Notes under the pieces: model-generated
The model's database searches: none
The model's input: only the letters and a program-made list of their open reading frames with translations
Told to the model about the DNA's origin: nothing
Made by a program: the position numbers and the translations under genes
Shown: positions 12,549 to 24,952 of the stretch, one piece after another
Numbering within the stretch: the stretch's first letter is position 1
How the letters are laid out: each line of letters begins with the position of its first letter
Assembly (NCBI GenBank): GCA_039707655.1
Contig: CM077676.1
Span: forward strand, 183,764,936 to 183,828,935
From: Elymus sibiricus
Taxonomy: Eukaryota; Streptophyta; Magnoliopsida; Poales; Poaceae
Direction: 5' to 3'
Length of the DNA: 64,000 nucleotides

Positions 12549-12676
12549 GTTGAGCCTTGGGGTCTAAACTTGGAGTAAAAGCCTCCTCCAGGTCGGTTTT
12601 GCCCGCACAAGGTCGGTTTGGCCCGCAGGGAAAGAGTCCAACTCGGATCCCTGCCGAACCGTGCACAGCCGCACAC

Positions 12677-12793
12677 AAGCGGTAGTACCGCTTCACACAA
12701 GCGGTAGTACCGCTTGGGCGGTAGTACCGCTTCACACAAGCGGTAGTACCGCTTGGGCGGTAGTACCGCTTCACACAAGCGGTAGTACCGCTT
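12677..12793. repeat. Array of six palindromic GCGGTAGTACCGC units in the left copia LTR
   Basis: Six copies of GCGGTAGTACCGCTT alternate with CACACAA or GG spacers. The full unit AAGCGGTAGTACCGCTT has perfect 8-base arms around one central G. The array lies upstream of the LTR TATA box in the direction of element transcription, so it falls in U3. Confidence 0.95.
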
Positions 12794-13988
12794 ACGCGGC
12801 AGCAAAACTACTTTTTGCACTTTCCAATACCTTGTGGGCTTTTATCCCTTGGCCCATATAAAGTGTTGCTGTACCCGAACACTTCGGCAAACATCCGGAA
12901 CCCCTTCCGGTGAACTCCGGAACTCTTCCGGAGATCAAAACACTATTATCACATATATCAATCTTTACCTCCGGACTCTTCCGGAGATCCTCGTCATGTC
13001 CGGGATCTTATCCGGGACTCCGAACAACTTTCGGTCACCAACATAACAACTCAATTATATTAATCGTCACCAAACGTTAAGTGTGTAGACCCTGCGGGTT
13101 CGAGAACTATGTAGACATGACCGAGACACCTCTACGTCCAATAACCAATAGCGGGACCTGGATGCCCATATTGGCTCCTACATATTCTACGAAGATCTTT
13201 TATCGGTCGAACCTCTATGTCAAGGATTCAGTTAATCCCGTATGCTGTTCCCTTTGTTCTTCGGTATGTTACTTGCCCGAGATTCGATCGTCGGTATCAC
13301 TATACCTAGTTCAATCTCGTTACCGGCAAGTCTCTTTACTCGTTTCGTAATACAAGATCTCGTGGCTAACACTTTAGTCACATTGCTTGCAAGGCTCATT
13401 GTGATGTTGTATTACCGAGTGGGCCCTGAGATACCTCTCCGTCATACGGAGTAACAAATCCCAGTCTTGATCCATGCCAACCCAACAGACACCCTCAGAG
13501 ATACCTGTAGAGCACCTTTATAGTCACCCAGTTACGTTGCGACGTTTGATACACACAAGGTATTCCTCCGGTGTCAGTGAGTTGCATGATCTCATGGTCA
13601 AAGGAACAGATACTTGACATGCAGAAAACAATAGCAATAAACTGACACGATCAAATGCTACGTTTACAGTTTGGGTCTTGTCCATCACATCATTCTCCTA
13701 ATGATATGATCCCGTTATCAAATGACATCTCATGTCAATGGCCAGGAAACCTTAACCATCTTTGATCAACGAGCTAGTCAACTAGAGGCTCACTAGGGAC
13801 ACAGTGTTGTCTATGTACCCACACATGTATTTGAGTTTCCAATCAATACAATTATAGCATGGATAATAAACGATTATCATGAACAAGGAAATATAATAAT
13901 AACCAATTTATTATTGCCTCTAGGGCATATTTCCAACAGTCTCCCACTTGCACTAGAGTCAATAATCTAGTTCACATCACTATGTGAT

Positions 13989-16900
13989 TTACATTGTAAT
14001 GAATCGAACACCCATGCAGTTCTGGTGTTGTTCATGTTTAGCCCTTGGAAGAGGTTTAGTCATCGGATCTGCAACATTTAGATCCGTGTGTACTTTGCAA
14101 ATATTTATGTCGTCCTCCTTGATGTAATCGCGGATGGAATTGAAACGTCGTTTTATGTGTCTGGTCCTCTTGTGAAATCTTGGTTCCTTGGCTAGAGCAA
14201 TGGCACCAGTGTTATCACAAAATAGAGTCATTGGGTTAAGCGCACTAGGCACTACTCCAAGATCTGTCATGAACTCCTTCATCCAGACACCTTCCTTCGC
14301 CGCCTCCGAGGCAGCGATGTACTCCGCTTCGCATGTAGAATCTGCTACCACGCTTTGCTTGGAACTGCACCAGCTAACCGCACCCCCATTAAGAATAAAT
14401 ACGTATCCGGTTTGCGACTTAGAGTCATCCGGATCAGTGTCAAAGCTTGCATCGACGTAACCCTTTACGACGAGCTCTTGATCACCTCCATAAACGAGAT
14501 ACATGTCCTTAGTCCTTTTCAGGTACTTCAGGATATTCTTGACCGCCGTCCAGTGTTCCATTCCTGGATCACCTTGAAACCTTCCGACCATACTTATGGC
14601 AAGGCTGACATCGGGTCTTGTGCACAGCATTGCATACATGATAGAGCCTATGGCTGAAGCATAGGGGATGACACTCATCTTTTCTCTATCTTCTGCAGTC
14701 ACTGGGCATTGAGTCTTACTCAACTTCACACCTTGCAAAACAGGCAAGAACCCCTTCTTGGACTGATCCATTTTGAACTTCTTCAAAATCTTATCAAGGT
14801 ATGTGCTTTGTGAAAGTCCTATTAAGCGTCTCAATCTATCTCTATAGATCTTGATGCCTAATATGAAAGCAGCTTCTCCTAGGTCCTTCATTGAAAAACT
14901 CTTGTTCAAATATTCCTTTACGCTTTCCAGCATTTCTATATTGTTTCCAATCAGCAATATGTCATCCACATATAATATTAGAAACGCTATAGAGCTCCCA
15001 CTCACTTTCTTGTAAATACAAGCTTCTCCGTAAACTTGTATAAACTCGAACGCTTTGATCACCTCATCAAAACGAAGATTCCAACTCCGAGATGCTTGCA
15101 CCAGTCCATAAATGGATCGCTGGAGTTTGCAAACTTTGTCAGCATTCTCTGGATCGACAAAACCTTCTGGTTGCACCATATACAACTCTTCCTTTAAGGA
15201 AACCGTTAAGGAACGCTGTTTTGACATCCATCTGCCAAATTTCATAATCAAAAAAGGCAGCTATTGCTAACATGATTCTGACGGACTTAAGCATCGCTAC
15301 GGGTGAGAAGGTCTCATCGTAGTCAACTCCTTGAACTTGTGAAAAACCCTTTGCCACAAGTCGAGCTTTATAGACGGTGACATTACCGTCCGCGTCCGTC
15401 TTCCTCTTAAAGATCCATTTGTTCTGAATGGCCTTACGCCCTTCAGGTAATACTTCCAAAGTCCATACTTTGTTTTCATACATGGATCCCATCTCGGATT
15501 TCATGGCCTCTAACCACTTCTCGGAATCCGGGCCCATCATCGCTTCTCCATAGCTCGTAGGTTCATCGTTGTCTAACAACATGACTTTTAAGACAGGGTT
15601 GCCGTACCACTCGGGAGCAGTACGCGTCCTTGTCGACCTACGAGGTTCGATAGCAACTTGATCCAAAGTTTCATGATCATCATCATTAACTTCCTCTTCA
15701 GCTAATGTAGGCTCCACAGAAACAACTTTCTGCGCTGCGCTACTCTCAGGTTGAAGTAAAGGTTCAACAACCTCATCAAGTTCTATCTTCCTCCCACTCA
15801 ATTCTTTCGAGAGAAACTCTTTCTCAAGAAATGTTCCGTTTTTAGCGACAAACACTTTGCCTTCGGATCTGAGGTAGAAGGTATACCCAACTGTCTCTTT
15901 TGGGTATCCTATGAAGACGCATTTCTCCGCTTTGGGTTCCAGCTTTTCAGGCTGAAGCTTTTTGACATAAGCATCACATCCCCAAACTTTAAGAAACGAC
16001 AGCTTTGGCTTCTTGCCAAACCAAAGTTCATATGGCGTCGTCTCAACGGATTTCGATGGTGCCCTATTTAAAGTGAATGCAGCTGTCTCTAATGCATAAC
16101 CCCAAAACGATAGTGGCAAATCGGCAAGAGACATCATAGATCGCACCATATCTAATAAGGTTCGATTACGGCGTTCGGACACACCATTACGCTGTGGTGT
16201 TCCAGGCGGTGTCAATTGTGAAACAATTCCACACTGTCTTAAGTGACTGCCAAACTCATAACTCAGATATTCTCCTCCTCGATCAGATCGTAGGAATTTA
16301 ATCTTCTTGTTACGATGATTCTCAACTTCACTCTGAAATTGTTTGAACTTTTCAAATGTTTCAGACTTGTGTTTCATTAAGTAAATATACCCATATCTAC
16401 TTAAGTCATCAGTGAAGGTGAGAAAGTAACGATAACCACCGCGCGCCTCAATACTCATTGGACCGCACACATCAGTATGTATGATTTCCAATAAGTCACT
16501 TGCCCGTTCCATTATTCCAGAGAACGGCGTTTTAGTCATCTTGCCCATGAGGCATGGCTCACATGTGTCAAGTGATTCAAAATCAAGTGACTCCAAAAGT
16601 CTATCAGCATGGAGCTTCCTCATGCGTTTTACGCCAATATGACCTAAACGGCAGTGCCACAAGAAAGTGGTATTATCATTATCAATTCTACATCTTTTGG
16701 CATCAATGTTATGAACATGTGTATTATTACTATCGAGATTCAATAAGAATAAACCCCTCACATCGGGTGCATGACCATAAAAGATATTACTCATATAAAT
16801 AGAACAACCATTATTCTCTGATTTAAATGAGTAACCGTCTCGCAATAAACAAGATCCAGATATAATGTTCATGCTTAACGCAGGCACCAAATAACACTTA

Positions 16901-17973
16901 TTTAGGTTCATCACTAATCCCGACGGTAATCGAAGAGCGAGCGTGCCGACGGCGATCACATCAACCTTGGAACCATTTCCCACGCGCATCGTCACTTCGT
17001 CCTTTGCCAGCCTCCGTCTATTCCGCAGTTCCTGTTTTGAGTTGCAAATATGAGCAACCGCACCGGTATCAAATACCCAGGCACTACAACGAGAGTTGGT
17101 AAGGTACACATCAATAACATGTATATCATATATACCTTGTTTGTTGTTGGCCGCCTTCTTGTCAGCCAAATACTTGGGGCAATTCCGCTTCCAGTGTCCA
17201 GTTCCCTTGCAATGAAAACACACAGTTTCTGGTTTGGGTCCAGCCTTGGGTTTCTTCACGAGAGGAGCAACTGCTTTGCCACTCTTCTTAGAGTTACCCT
17301 TCTTACCCTTGCCATTTTTCTTGAAACTAGTGGTTTTATTGACCATCAACACTTGATGCTCCTTCTGAATTTCAGACTCAGCGACTTTCAGCATCGCAAA
17401 CAGCTCGGCGACTGACTTGTTCATCCCGTGCATGTTATAGTTCAACACGAAGCTCTTGTAGCTAGGCGGCAATGATTGAAGAACTCTGTCAGTGATAGCC
17501 TCTGGCGGAAGGGGCATCCCTAACTCAGCCAGACGGGTGGAGTACCCAGACATTCTGAGCACGTGATCACTGATAGACCCGTTCTCCTCCATCTTGCAAG
17601 CATAGAACTTATCGGAGATCTCATATCTCTCGATCCGGGCATTCTTCTGAAAGATAAACTTCAACTCCTGGAACATCTCATATGCTCCATGACGTTCAAA
17701 ACGTCTTTGAAGTCCCGGTTCTAAGCCATACAACATTGCACATTGAACTATTGAGTAATCATCAGAACGAGCCTGCCAGGCGTTCACAACGTCTAGAGAC
17801 TCAACTGGAGCGGGTGGATCACCAAGCGGTGCATCAAGGACATAAGCCTTCTGGGAAGCCGTAAGGATAATCCTTAGATTACGGGCCCAGTCCACAAAGT
17901 TACTTCCATCATCTTTCAACTTAGCTTTCTCTAGGAACGCATTAAAATTCAGGGGTGCTACTGCGCGAGCCAT
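13989..17973 (-). pseudogene. gag-pol of the BARE-like copia element, one frameshift
   Basis: ATG 17973-17971 opens a frame of about 1328 codons, normal for copia. Domains in order: gag of the UBN2 type (residues about 1-220); zinc knuckle CFHCKGTGHWKRNC (252-265); aspartic protease FDTGA (301-305); integrase zinc region H440, H444, C471, C474; integrase catalytic residues D501, D564 and E600 with exactly 35 residues between the last two; reverse transcriptase from about 830 with LYVDDILL; RNase H ending at 13989 with ADPMTKPLP. A single extra base near 15191 shifts the frame just after VKTAFLNGFLK; reading resumes in the next frame as EELYMVQPEGF. I see no nonsense codon elsewhere. The polyprotein would package, reverse-transcribe and integrate element RNA. 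With one lesion, this copy is recently inactivated or the lesion is a sequencing error. Confidence 0.9.
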
Positions 17974-19254
17974 GATCTACAACATAAATATTGCAAAGAC
18001 AACTTAGACTATTGTTCTAGATAATGAGTTTAGTTAATCATATTACTTAAAAAACTCCCACTCAAATTGACATCCCTCCGATCATTCGAGTGTAACATGA
18101 TCTAAATCCACCAACTCAAGTCCGATCATCACGTGAGTTGAGGTGGTTTCAATGGTGAACATCTTCATGTTGATCATATCTACTATATGACTCATGTTCG
18201 ACCTTTCGGTCTCTTGTGTTCCGAGGCCATGTCTGTACATGCTAGGCTCGTCAAGTTTAACCCGAGTGTTCCGCGTGTGCAACATGGCTTGCACCCGTTG
18301 TATGTGAACGTGGAGTCTATCACACCCGATCATCACGGCGTGTCTCGAAACGACGAACTTTCGCAACGGTGCACACTCGGGGAGAACACAATTTATCTTG
18401 AAATTTAAGTGAGGGATCACCTTATAATGCTACCGTCGTCCTAAGCAAAATAAGATGCATAAAAGGATTAACATCACATGCAAATCATAAGTGACATGAT
18501 ATGGCCATGAACTTGTGCTTTTGATCTCCATCTCCAAAGCACCGGCATGATCTCCATCATCACCGGCATGACACCATGATCTCCATCATCTTGATCTCCA
18601 TCAACGTGTCGCCATAAGGTTGTCGCGCCGACTGTTGCTTCCACGACTATTGCTAACGTTTAGCGATAAAGTAAAGCATTACATAGCGCTTAATGATTGA
18701 CACGCAGGTCATACAATAATTAAAGACAACTCTATGGCTCCTGCCAGTTGCCGTATTCATCGACATGCAAGTCGTGATATTCTATACAACACATGATCAT
18801 CTCATACATCACATATATCTCATCATGTAATTGGCCATATCATATCACATCATACCCTGCAAAAACAAGTTAGACGTCCTCTAATTGTTGTTGCAAATTT
18901 TACGTGGCTGCTACGGGTTTGCAAGAACCGTTCTTACCTACGCAAAACCACAACGTGGTGTAGTGATTGCTTTTTGATCTTCTAAAAGAACCCTCTTCAT
19001 TGAAATCGATTCAACTAAAGTGAGAGAGACAGACACCCGCTAGCCATCTTTATGCAACAAAGTTACATGTCAGTTGAAGGAACCTGTCTCGCGTAAGTGT
19101 ACGCGTAATGTCGGTCCGGGCCGCTTCATCTCACAGTACCGCCGAATCAAATATCAACTAGTAACGGCAAGCAATATGTATACACCCACGCCCACAACTC
19201 GTTTGTGTTCTACTCGAGATCTCATCTACGCATAGACCTGGCTCATGATGCCAC
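17974..19254 (-). other. 5' leader and primer binding site of the BARE-like element
   Basis: About 1.3 kb between the 5' LTR and gag ATG without a credible gene, as in BARE-type elements with long leaders. The primer site TGGCATCATGAGCC (minus, 19253-19240) is one base from the LTR and is a variant of the initiator-Met-type site TGGTATCAGAGC. Short open frames at 18082-18420 are not conserved domains. Confidence 0.7.
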
Positions 19255-19712
19255 TGTTGGGGAACGTTGCATGGGAAACAAAAATTTTCCTACGCACACA
19301 CAAGATCTATCCATGGTGATGAGCATCTACGAGAGGGAGAGTGAATCTACATACCCTTGTAGATCGCTAAGCGGAAGCGTTTAAGAAACGCGGTTGATGT
19401 AGTCGAACGTCTCCGCGATCCAAATCGCAAGTCGTCCCTCGATCCGATCACGAACTAGTGCCGAACGGACGGCACCTCCGCGTTCAACACACGTACGGCT
19501 TGATGACGCCTTCACCTCCTCGATCCAGCGAGCGATGGTGAAGTAGTGGTTGAGTTCCAGCAGCACGACGGCGTGGTGATGGTGGTGAGGAACAATCTCT
19601 GCAGGGCTTCGCCAAGCACTACGGAGATTATGACGGAGGAACTAGAGGGTTAGGGTTGCCGCACACGGCTTGGGGAAATCTTGATGTGTCCCGTGTGCTA
19701 GCCCTGCCCCTC

Positions 19713-19721
19713 TATTTATAT
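19713..19721 (-). promoter_or_regulatory. TATA box of the copia LTR (right copy, driving gag-pol)
   Basis: Same minus-strand ATATAAATA as in the left LTR. This copy is the one upstream of the gag-pol frame. Confidence 0.65.
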
Positions 19722-19849
19722 GTTGAGCCTTGGGGTCTAAACTTGGAGTAAAAGCCTCCTCCAGGTCGGTTTTGCCCGCACAAGGTCGGTTTGGCCCGCA
19801 GGGAAAGAGTCCAACTCGGATCCCTGCCGAACCGTGCACAGCCGCACAC

Positions 19850-19966
19850 AAGCGGTAGTACCGCTTCACACAAGCGGTAGTACCGCTTGGGCGGTAGTAC
19901 CGCTTCACACAAGCGGTAGTACCGCTTGGGCGGTAGTACCGCTTCACACAAGCGGTAGTACCGCTT
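19850..19966. repeat. Array of six palindromic GCGGTAGTACCGC units in the right copia LTR
   Basis: Identical in unit number and spacing to the array at 12677-12793, as expected for paired LTRs. Confidence 0.95.
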
Positions 19967-21111
19967 ACGCGGCAGCAAAACTACTTTTTGCACTTTCCAA
20001 TACCTTGTGGGCTTTTATCCCTTGGCCCATATAAAGTGTTGCTGTACCCGAACACTTCGGCAAACATCCGGAACCCCTTCCGGTGAACTCCGGAACTCTT
20101 CCGGAGATCAAAACACTATTATCACATATATCAATCTTTACCTCCGGACTCTTCCGGAGATCCTCGTCATGTCCGGGATCTTATCCGGGACTCCGAACAA
20201 CTTTCGGTCACCAACATAACAACTCAATTATATTAATCGTCACCAAACGTTAAGTGTGTAGACCCTGCGGGTTCGAGAACTATGTAGACATGACCGAGAC
20301 ACCTCTACGGCCAATAACCAATAGCGGGACCTGGATGCCCATATTGGCTCCTACATATTCTACGAAGATCTTTTATCGGTCGAACCTCTATGTCAAGGAT
20401 TCAGTTAATCCCGTATGCTGTTCCCTTTGTTCTTCGGTATGTTACTTGCCTGAGATTCGATCGTCGGTATCACTATACCTAGTTCAATCTCGTTACCGGC
20501 AAGTCTCTTTACTCGTTTCGTAATACAAGATCTCGTGGCTAACACTTTAGTCACATTGCTTGCAAGGCTCATTGTGATGTTGTATTACCGAGTGGGCCCT
20601 GAGATACCTCTCCGTCATACGGAGTAACAAATCCCAGTCTTGATCCATGCCAACCCAACAGACACCCTCAGAGATACCTGTAGAGCACCTTTATAGTCAC
20701 CCAGTTACGTTGCGACGTTTGATACACACAAGGTATTCCTCCGGTGTCAGTGAGTTGCATGATCTCATGGTCAAAGGAACAGATACTTGACATGCAGAAA
20801 ACAATAGCAATAAACTGACACGATCAAATGCTACGTTTACAGTTTGGGTCTTGTCCATCACATCATTCTCCTAATGATATGATCCCGTTATCAAATGACA
20901 TCTCATGTCAATGGCCAGGAAACCTTAACCATCTTTGATCAACGAGCTAGTCAACTAGAGGCTCACTAGGGACACAGTGTTGTCTATGTACCCACACATG
21001 TATTTGAGTTTCCAATCAATACAATTATAGCATGGATAATAAACGATTATCATGAACAAGGAAATATAATAATAACCAATTTATTATTGCCTCTAGGGCA
21101 TATTTCCAACA

Positions 21112-21550
21112 GTCTCCCACTTGCACTAGAGTCAATAATCTAGTTCACATCACTATGTGATTTACATTGTAATGAATCGAACACCCATGCAGTTCTGGTG
21201 TTGTTCATGTTTAGCCCTTGGAAGAGGTTTAGTCATCGGATCTGCAACATTTAGATCCGTGTGTACTTTGCAAATATTTATGTCGTCCTCCTTGATGTAA
21301 TCGCGGATGGAATTGAAACGTCGTTTTATGTGTCTGGTCCTCTTGTGAAATCTTGGTTCCTTGGCTAGAGCAATGGCACCAGTGTTATCACAAAATAGAG
21401 TCATTGGGTTAAGCGCACTAGGCACTACTCCAAGATCTGTCATGAACTCCTTCATCCAGACACCTTCCTTCGCCGCCTCCGAGGCAGCGATGTACTCCGC
21501 TTCGCATGTAGAATCTGCTACCACGCTTTGCTTGGAACTGCACCAGCTAA
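21112..21550 (-). pseudogene. Truncated second copy of the copia RNase H end
   Basis: These 439 bases repeat 13939-14377 with no difference that I saw. They hold the purine tract and the last 120 or so codons of RNase H, through the stop at 21162. The copy breaks inside CAGCTAA and joins chromovirus LTR sequence. It belongs to a second copia unit whose rest, including its own outer LTR, is gone. Confidence 0.9.
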
Positions 21551-22942
21551 TCTAAAAACAACAAAATAAATCCTACTGTGTCAAAAATCTAACTAGTGAC
21601 TAGGAGCAAAAAGAATTGAATTAAAAGCTATTTTCTAACTCAATTTATAGCCAGAATAGTGATTCAAACAAATTTGAGCAAAATCAAATTTAAAACTTTC
21701 AAACATGACCAAACTTTGCATCTACAGAAAATAGATGAAATTCTAAACCCGACGCAAAAAAGAATCAATCAAAAATATTAAATACACTAAAAGATATTAG
21801 CAATCTAAAACAGAAACTTTTCGTAAAAAGAAAATAGAATTTAAATAAAACAGACAAAACTACGCGTTGGCTAGCTGCTACATGGCGCTCTACCATTGGT
21901 CTAGGGGTGTGTGCGCGTGAGTGAAAGGAGTGGACGACCGACGCTTAAAAGAAAACGTTTCGGTTAAAATAAAAAAAACGATGATCTAATCGGGGCCGTA
22001 GGATTTAGATCTAACGGAGGAGGGGAGATCCGAGGCTCACAGCGGCGGCGACGAACTCCGGTGACGGCGTGGGCTTCGGTGGTCGACGGGGACGGCGCTC
22101 CGGTGGGTCTCCGGCAACGGCGAAGGCTCCAGTCGATGTGGACGAGGACGGCGAGTCGGATGGTGGCGGTGGCTAAGGCAGGGGAGCGCTAGGGCGTCGG
22201 CGGTGAGCGTTGGCGGTGGCGGCGATGTTGGTGCGTGAGAGAGAGGCATTCGGGAGGGGATGAACGCGGGGAGGGTGCCCTTTATAGGGGTGGCCAACTT
22301 GGGGCGGGGGGTGGCGATTTGCTGCCGATTCGAGGAGATCCGGCGAATCACCGGTGAAAGGAAGTGGAGCGCGGCAGGGTGGAAGGCGACCACGGTTGAT
22401 GCGGGATCGGGTGGTGGGGCCCGGCAGTCAGCGAGAGAGGGAGGGGGACAGGGGATCGGGCAACCGGATCCTTAGGGATTCGGCTCGCGTGCTGTGCTTT
22501 CCTAATAAAAAGATTTTCTACTTTTTTTGAATTACAGAGAAGAAAAGGAAAGAAATAAAATAAAAACAAAATATAATATATACATATTATATATCAAAAT
22601 GACTTTCAAAATAAATCCTAAAACTTGAACTATTTTTCAGAGGCAAAATAAATATTTTATAAAAATCATTTTTTTTGAAAATTCAAATAAAATCAAAATT
22701 TGACTTTCAAATCTTTTGGCATTATTTATTCTGACTTTTTGAAGGGTCATGTTACCTCCTCTCATACTTTTTGATCAAAGTATTTTGTCGGGGATTTTTG
22801 AATGTAATTTCAAATGCCACTTTTGAAATGAAGTCAAATGAAATTTAAAAAAAATCCAAATGCCACATCAAATCAACCAAAATGCATAGATGCTTAGCTA
22901 TATTTTGTCAAACATTCCAAATTGCAAATTTGGGGTGTTACA
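21551..22942 (-). repeat. Fragment of the chromovirus 3' LTR, right of the copia insertion
   Basis: It matches 35689-37139 of the intact 5' LTR, including the GC-rich block and the AT-rich end GGTGTTACA. A minus-strand TATAAAG at 22280-22286 parallels the one at 36445-36451. Relative to the intact LTR, positions equivalent to 35046-35688 (643 bp) are missing. The minus strand starts TGTAACACC next to pol. Confidence 0.88.
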
Positions 22943-22954
22943 AACCTACCCACC

Positions 22955-24952
22955 TTAAGATGAATCTCGCCCTCGAGATTTGGGTTGGCTAGAAAATAGG
23001 TGCGGGTGGTCTCTACGGAGGTCTTCCTCTCGTTCCCAGGTGGCTTCCTCCTCGGTATGGTGACTCCATAGAACCTTGCAAAACTTGATGATCTTGCTGC
23101 GGGTAACTCTGTTCGCAGTGTCAAGAATCCTGACGGGCTTCTCCTCATAAGTCAGATCACTGCCAAGTTGTATGGACTCTAGGGGTACTGTGTCTCTCAA
23201 AGGGATATCAGCCATCTCTGCATGACACTTCTTCAACTGGGAAACGTGAAAGACATCGTGAACTCTTGACAATCCTTCTGGTAATTCCAGCTTGTATGCA
23301 ACTTCTCCTCTGTGTTCAAGAATGCTGTAAGGGCCTACAAATCTATGTGCTAACTTTCCTTTAACACCAAACCTCTTGATTCCTCGAAGTGAAGACACAC
23401 GGAGATATGCTCGGTCTCCCACTTCATATGTTACCTCCTTGCGTTTACTATCAGCATAACTCTTCTGTCTGGATTGAGCTATCTTCAATCGGTCTCGAAT
23501 TAATTTGACCTTCTCTTCAGAATCTCTAATTAGGTCAGGGCCAAATAACTTACGGTCTCCAACTCCATCCCACATCAATGGTGTCCTGCACCTCCTTCCG
23601 TATAGGGCTTCGAAAGGCGACATCTTCAAACTGGTCTGGTAACTGTTGTTGTACGAGAACTCTACGTAGGGTAAATTATCATCCCAGCTAGATCCATAAT
23701 ATAGTGCACAAGCTCTCAACATGTCCTCCAGAATCTGGTTTACCCTCTTGGTCTGTCCACATGTCTGCGGATGAAAAGCGGTACTGAACTCAAGTCGGGT
23801 ACCCAAAGTTTCATGCAACTGATTCCAAAACTTTGAGGTAAACTGTGTTCCTCTATCTGATACGATACTCCTCGGAACTCCATGCAGACATACGATCCTG
23901 GTCATGTATATCTTGGCCAATTTGGCACTGGTATAAGTGGTTTTCACGGGGATGAAGTGAGCTACCTTGGTCAAACGATCAACCACTACCCAGATAGAAT
24001 CATAACCTGAACGGGTCTTGGGTAATCCTGTGATAAAATCCATTCCGAGTTTGTCCCATTTCCACTCGGGTATCGGCAAAGGTTGAAGTAACCCTGCTGG
24101 CTTCTGATGTTCTGCCTTTACTCTCTGACAGACATCGCATACTGCTACATGCTCGGCAATATCCTTCTTCATACCAGTCCACTAGAAACTTTCCTTCAAG
24201 TCCAAATACATCTTGGTATTACCTGGGTGTATCGAGTACGGTGAATCATGTGCCTCCTAAAGGATAACCTTCCTGATCTCTGGATCATTGGGCACATAAA
24301 TACGCTGCTCAAACCATAAAGTTATGTGCTCATCCTCACGAAAACCTTTAGCCTTTCCTTTACTCTTTCTTCCCTTTATCTCTGCAATTTCCTTCTCCGA
24401 CTTTTGGGCTTCTCTGATTCTTCCGGTCAAAGTGGACTGAATCTCCAGTGTGGCAACATAACCTCTCGGAACTATCTCCAATCGGAGATCTCTGATATCA
24501 TCACATAGCTCTTGCGGTAACCCTCCTGCTATAAGGGTGTTCACATAGCTCTTACGGCTCAAGGCATCTGCTACAACATTAGCTTTCCCTGGGTGATAAT
24601 GCAATCTCATGTCATAGTCCTTGATCAACTCTAGCCATCTCCTCTGTCTGAGATTCAACACCTTCTGCATGAAGATGTACTTCAAGCTCTTATGATCCGT
24701 GTAAACATCACAACTATTTCCGATCAGGAAATGTCTCCAGGTCTTGAGTGCATGTACCACGGCTGTTAACTCCAAATCGTGTGTGGCATAATTCAACTCA
24801 TGAGGTCGTAGTTGTCTGGATGTATAGGCTACAACTTTTCCTTCTTGCATGAGCATTCCTCCGAGTCCTTGACGTGAAGCGTCACAATAAACCTGAAAAT
24901 CCTTACGAATGTTCGGCAAAATCAATATTGGGGCTGTAACCAAATGTTTCTT
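22955..24952 (-). pseudogene. Chromovirus pol, second half: RNase H, integrase, chromodomain
   Basis: Downstream half of pol, cut off from the upstream half by the Reina-like insertion. RNase H ([14 protein letters not shown], then [12 protein letters not shown]) is at about 24257-24943; the integrase zinc region (CDVCQRVKAEH) and core (GMDFITGLP, VSDRGTQFTS) at about 23600-24172; a chromodomain near 22990-23130; the stop is at 22955. Stops interrupt it after ...IRKVIL near 24260 (TAG) and in ESF near 24183 (TAG). In the integrase core the position that should be the catalytic Glu reads Lys (codon 23747-23749, in GQTKRVNQ), so the enzyme would be dead even without the stops. The chromodomain is the module that steers chromovirus integration to marked chromatin. 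Confidence 0.85.
24948..24952. repeat. Target-site duplication of the Reina-like element, left
   Basis: TTCTT here and at 30279-30283 flank the element exactly, which fixes both boundaries. Confidence 0.93.

Larger units (their letters stand above)
12082..13938 (-). repeat. 3' LTR of the BARE-like copia element (1857 bp)
   Basis: It has TG...CA termini and the same length as the copy at 19255. The purine tract AAGTGGGAGAC (minus strand, 13939-13949) abuts its inner edge and would prime plus-strand synthesis. Short open frames inside it are not genes. Confidence 0.92.
12082..21111 (-). mobile_element. Nearly intact Ty1/copia element of the BARE/Angela type
   Basis: Two 1857-bp LTRs (12082-13938 and 19255-21111) flank a minus-strand gag-pol of normal length. 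Reading the LTRs side by side I found two differences: 13137 T against 20310 G, and 13278 C against 20451 T. The LTR plus strand runs TGTTGGGGAACG to ATTTCCAACA. It entered the chromovirus 3' LTR after homologous position 35045. The right flank is not the expected host sequence but a second partial copy of the internal region, so no target-site duplication can be seen. Confidence 0.9.
19255..21111 (-). repeat. 5' LTR of the BARE-like copia element (1857 bp)
   Basis: Same length as the left LTR at an offset of 7173 bases, with two observed differences. It is followed at 21112 by a second copy of the sequence that normally lies inside the 3' LTR, so it serves both as 5' LTR of the complete element and as 3' LTR of a second, truncated one. 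Confidence 0.92.

Noticed and set aside
12677..12793. Regular repeats with spacers resembling a CRISPR array
   Set aside because: Units are short palindromes with 2-7 base constant spacers inside a plant LTR, and the same array recurs in the partner LTR. There are no unique spacers or cas genes.
18082..18420. 112-codon ORF in the copia leader
   Set aside because: It overlaps an ORF on the other strand, has no domain and starts without support; BARE-type leaders are usually non-coding.
22037..22475. ORFs in the GC-rich block of the chromovirus LTR
   Set aside because: The matching block in the other LTR (36180-36640) does not keep the same frames, so they are composition artefacts.
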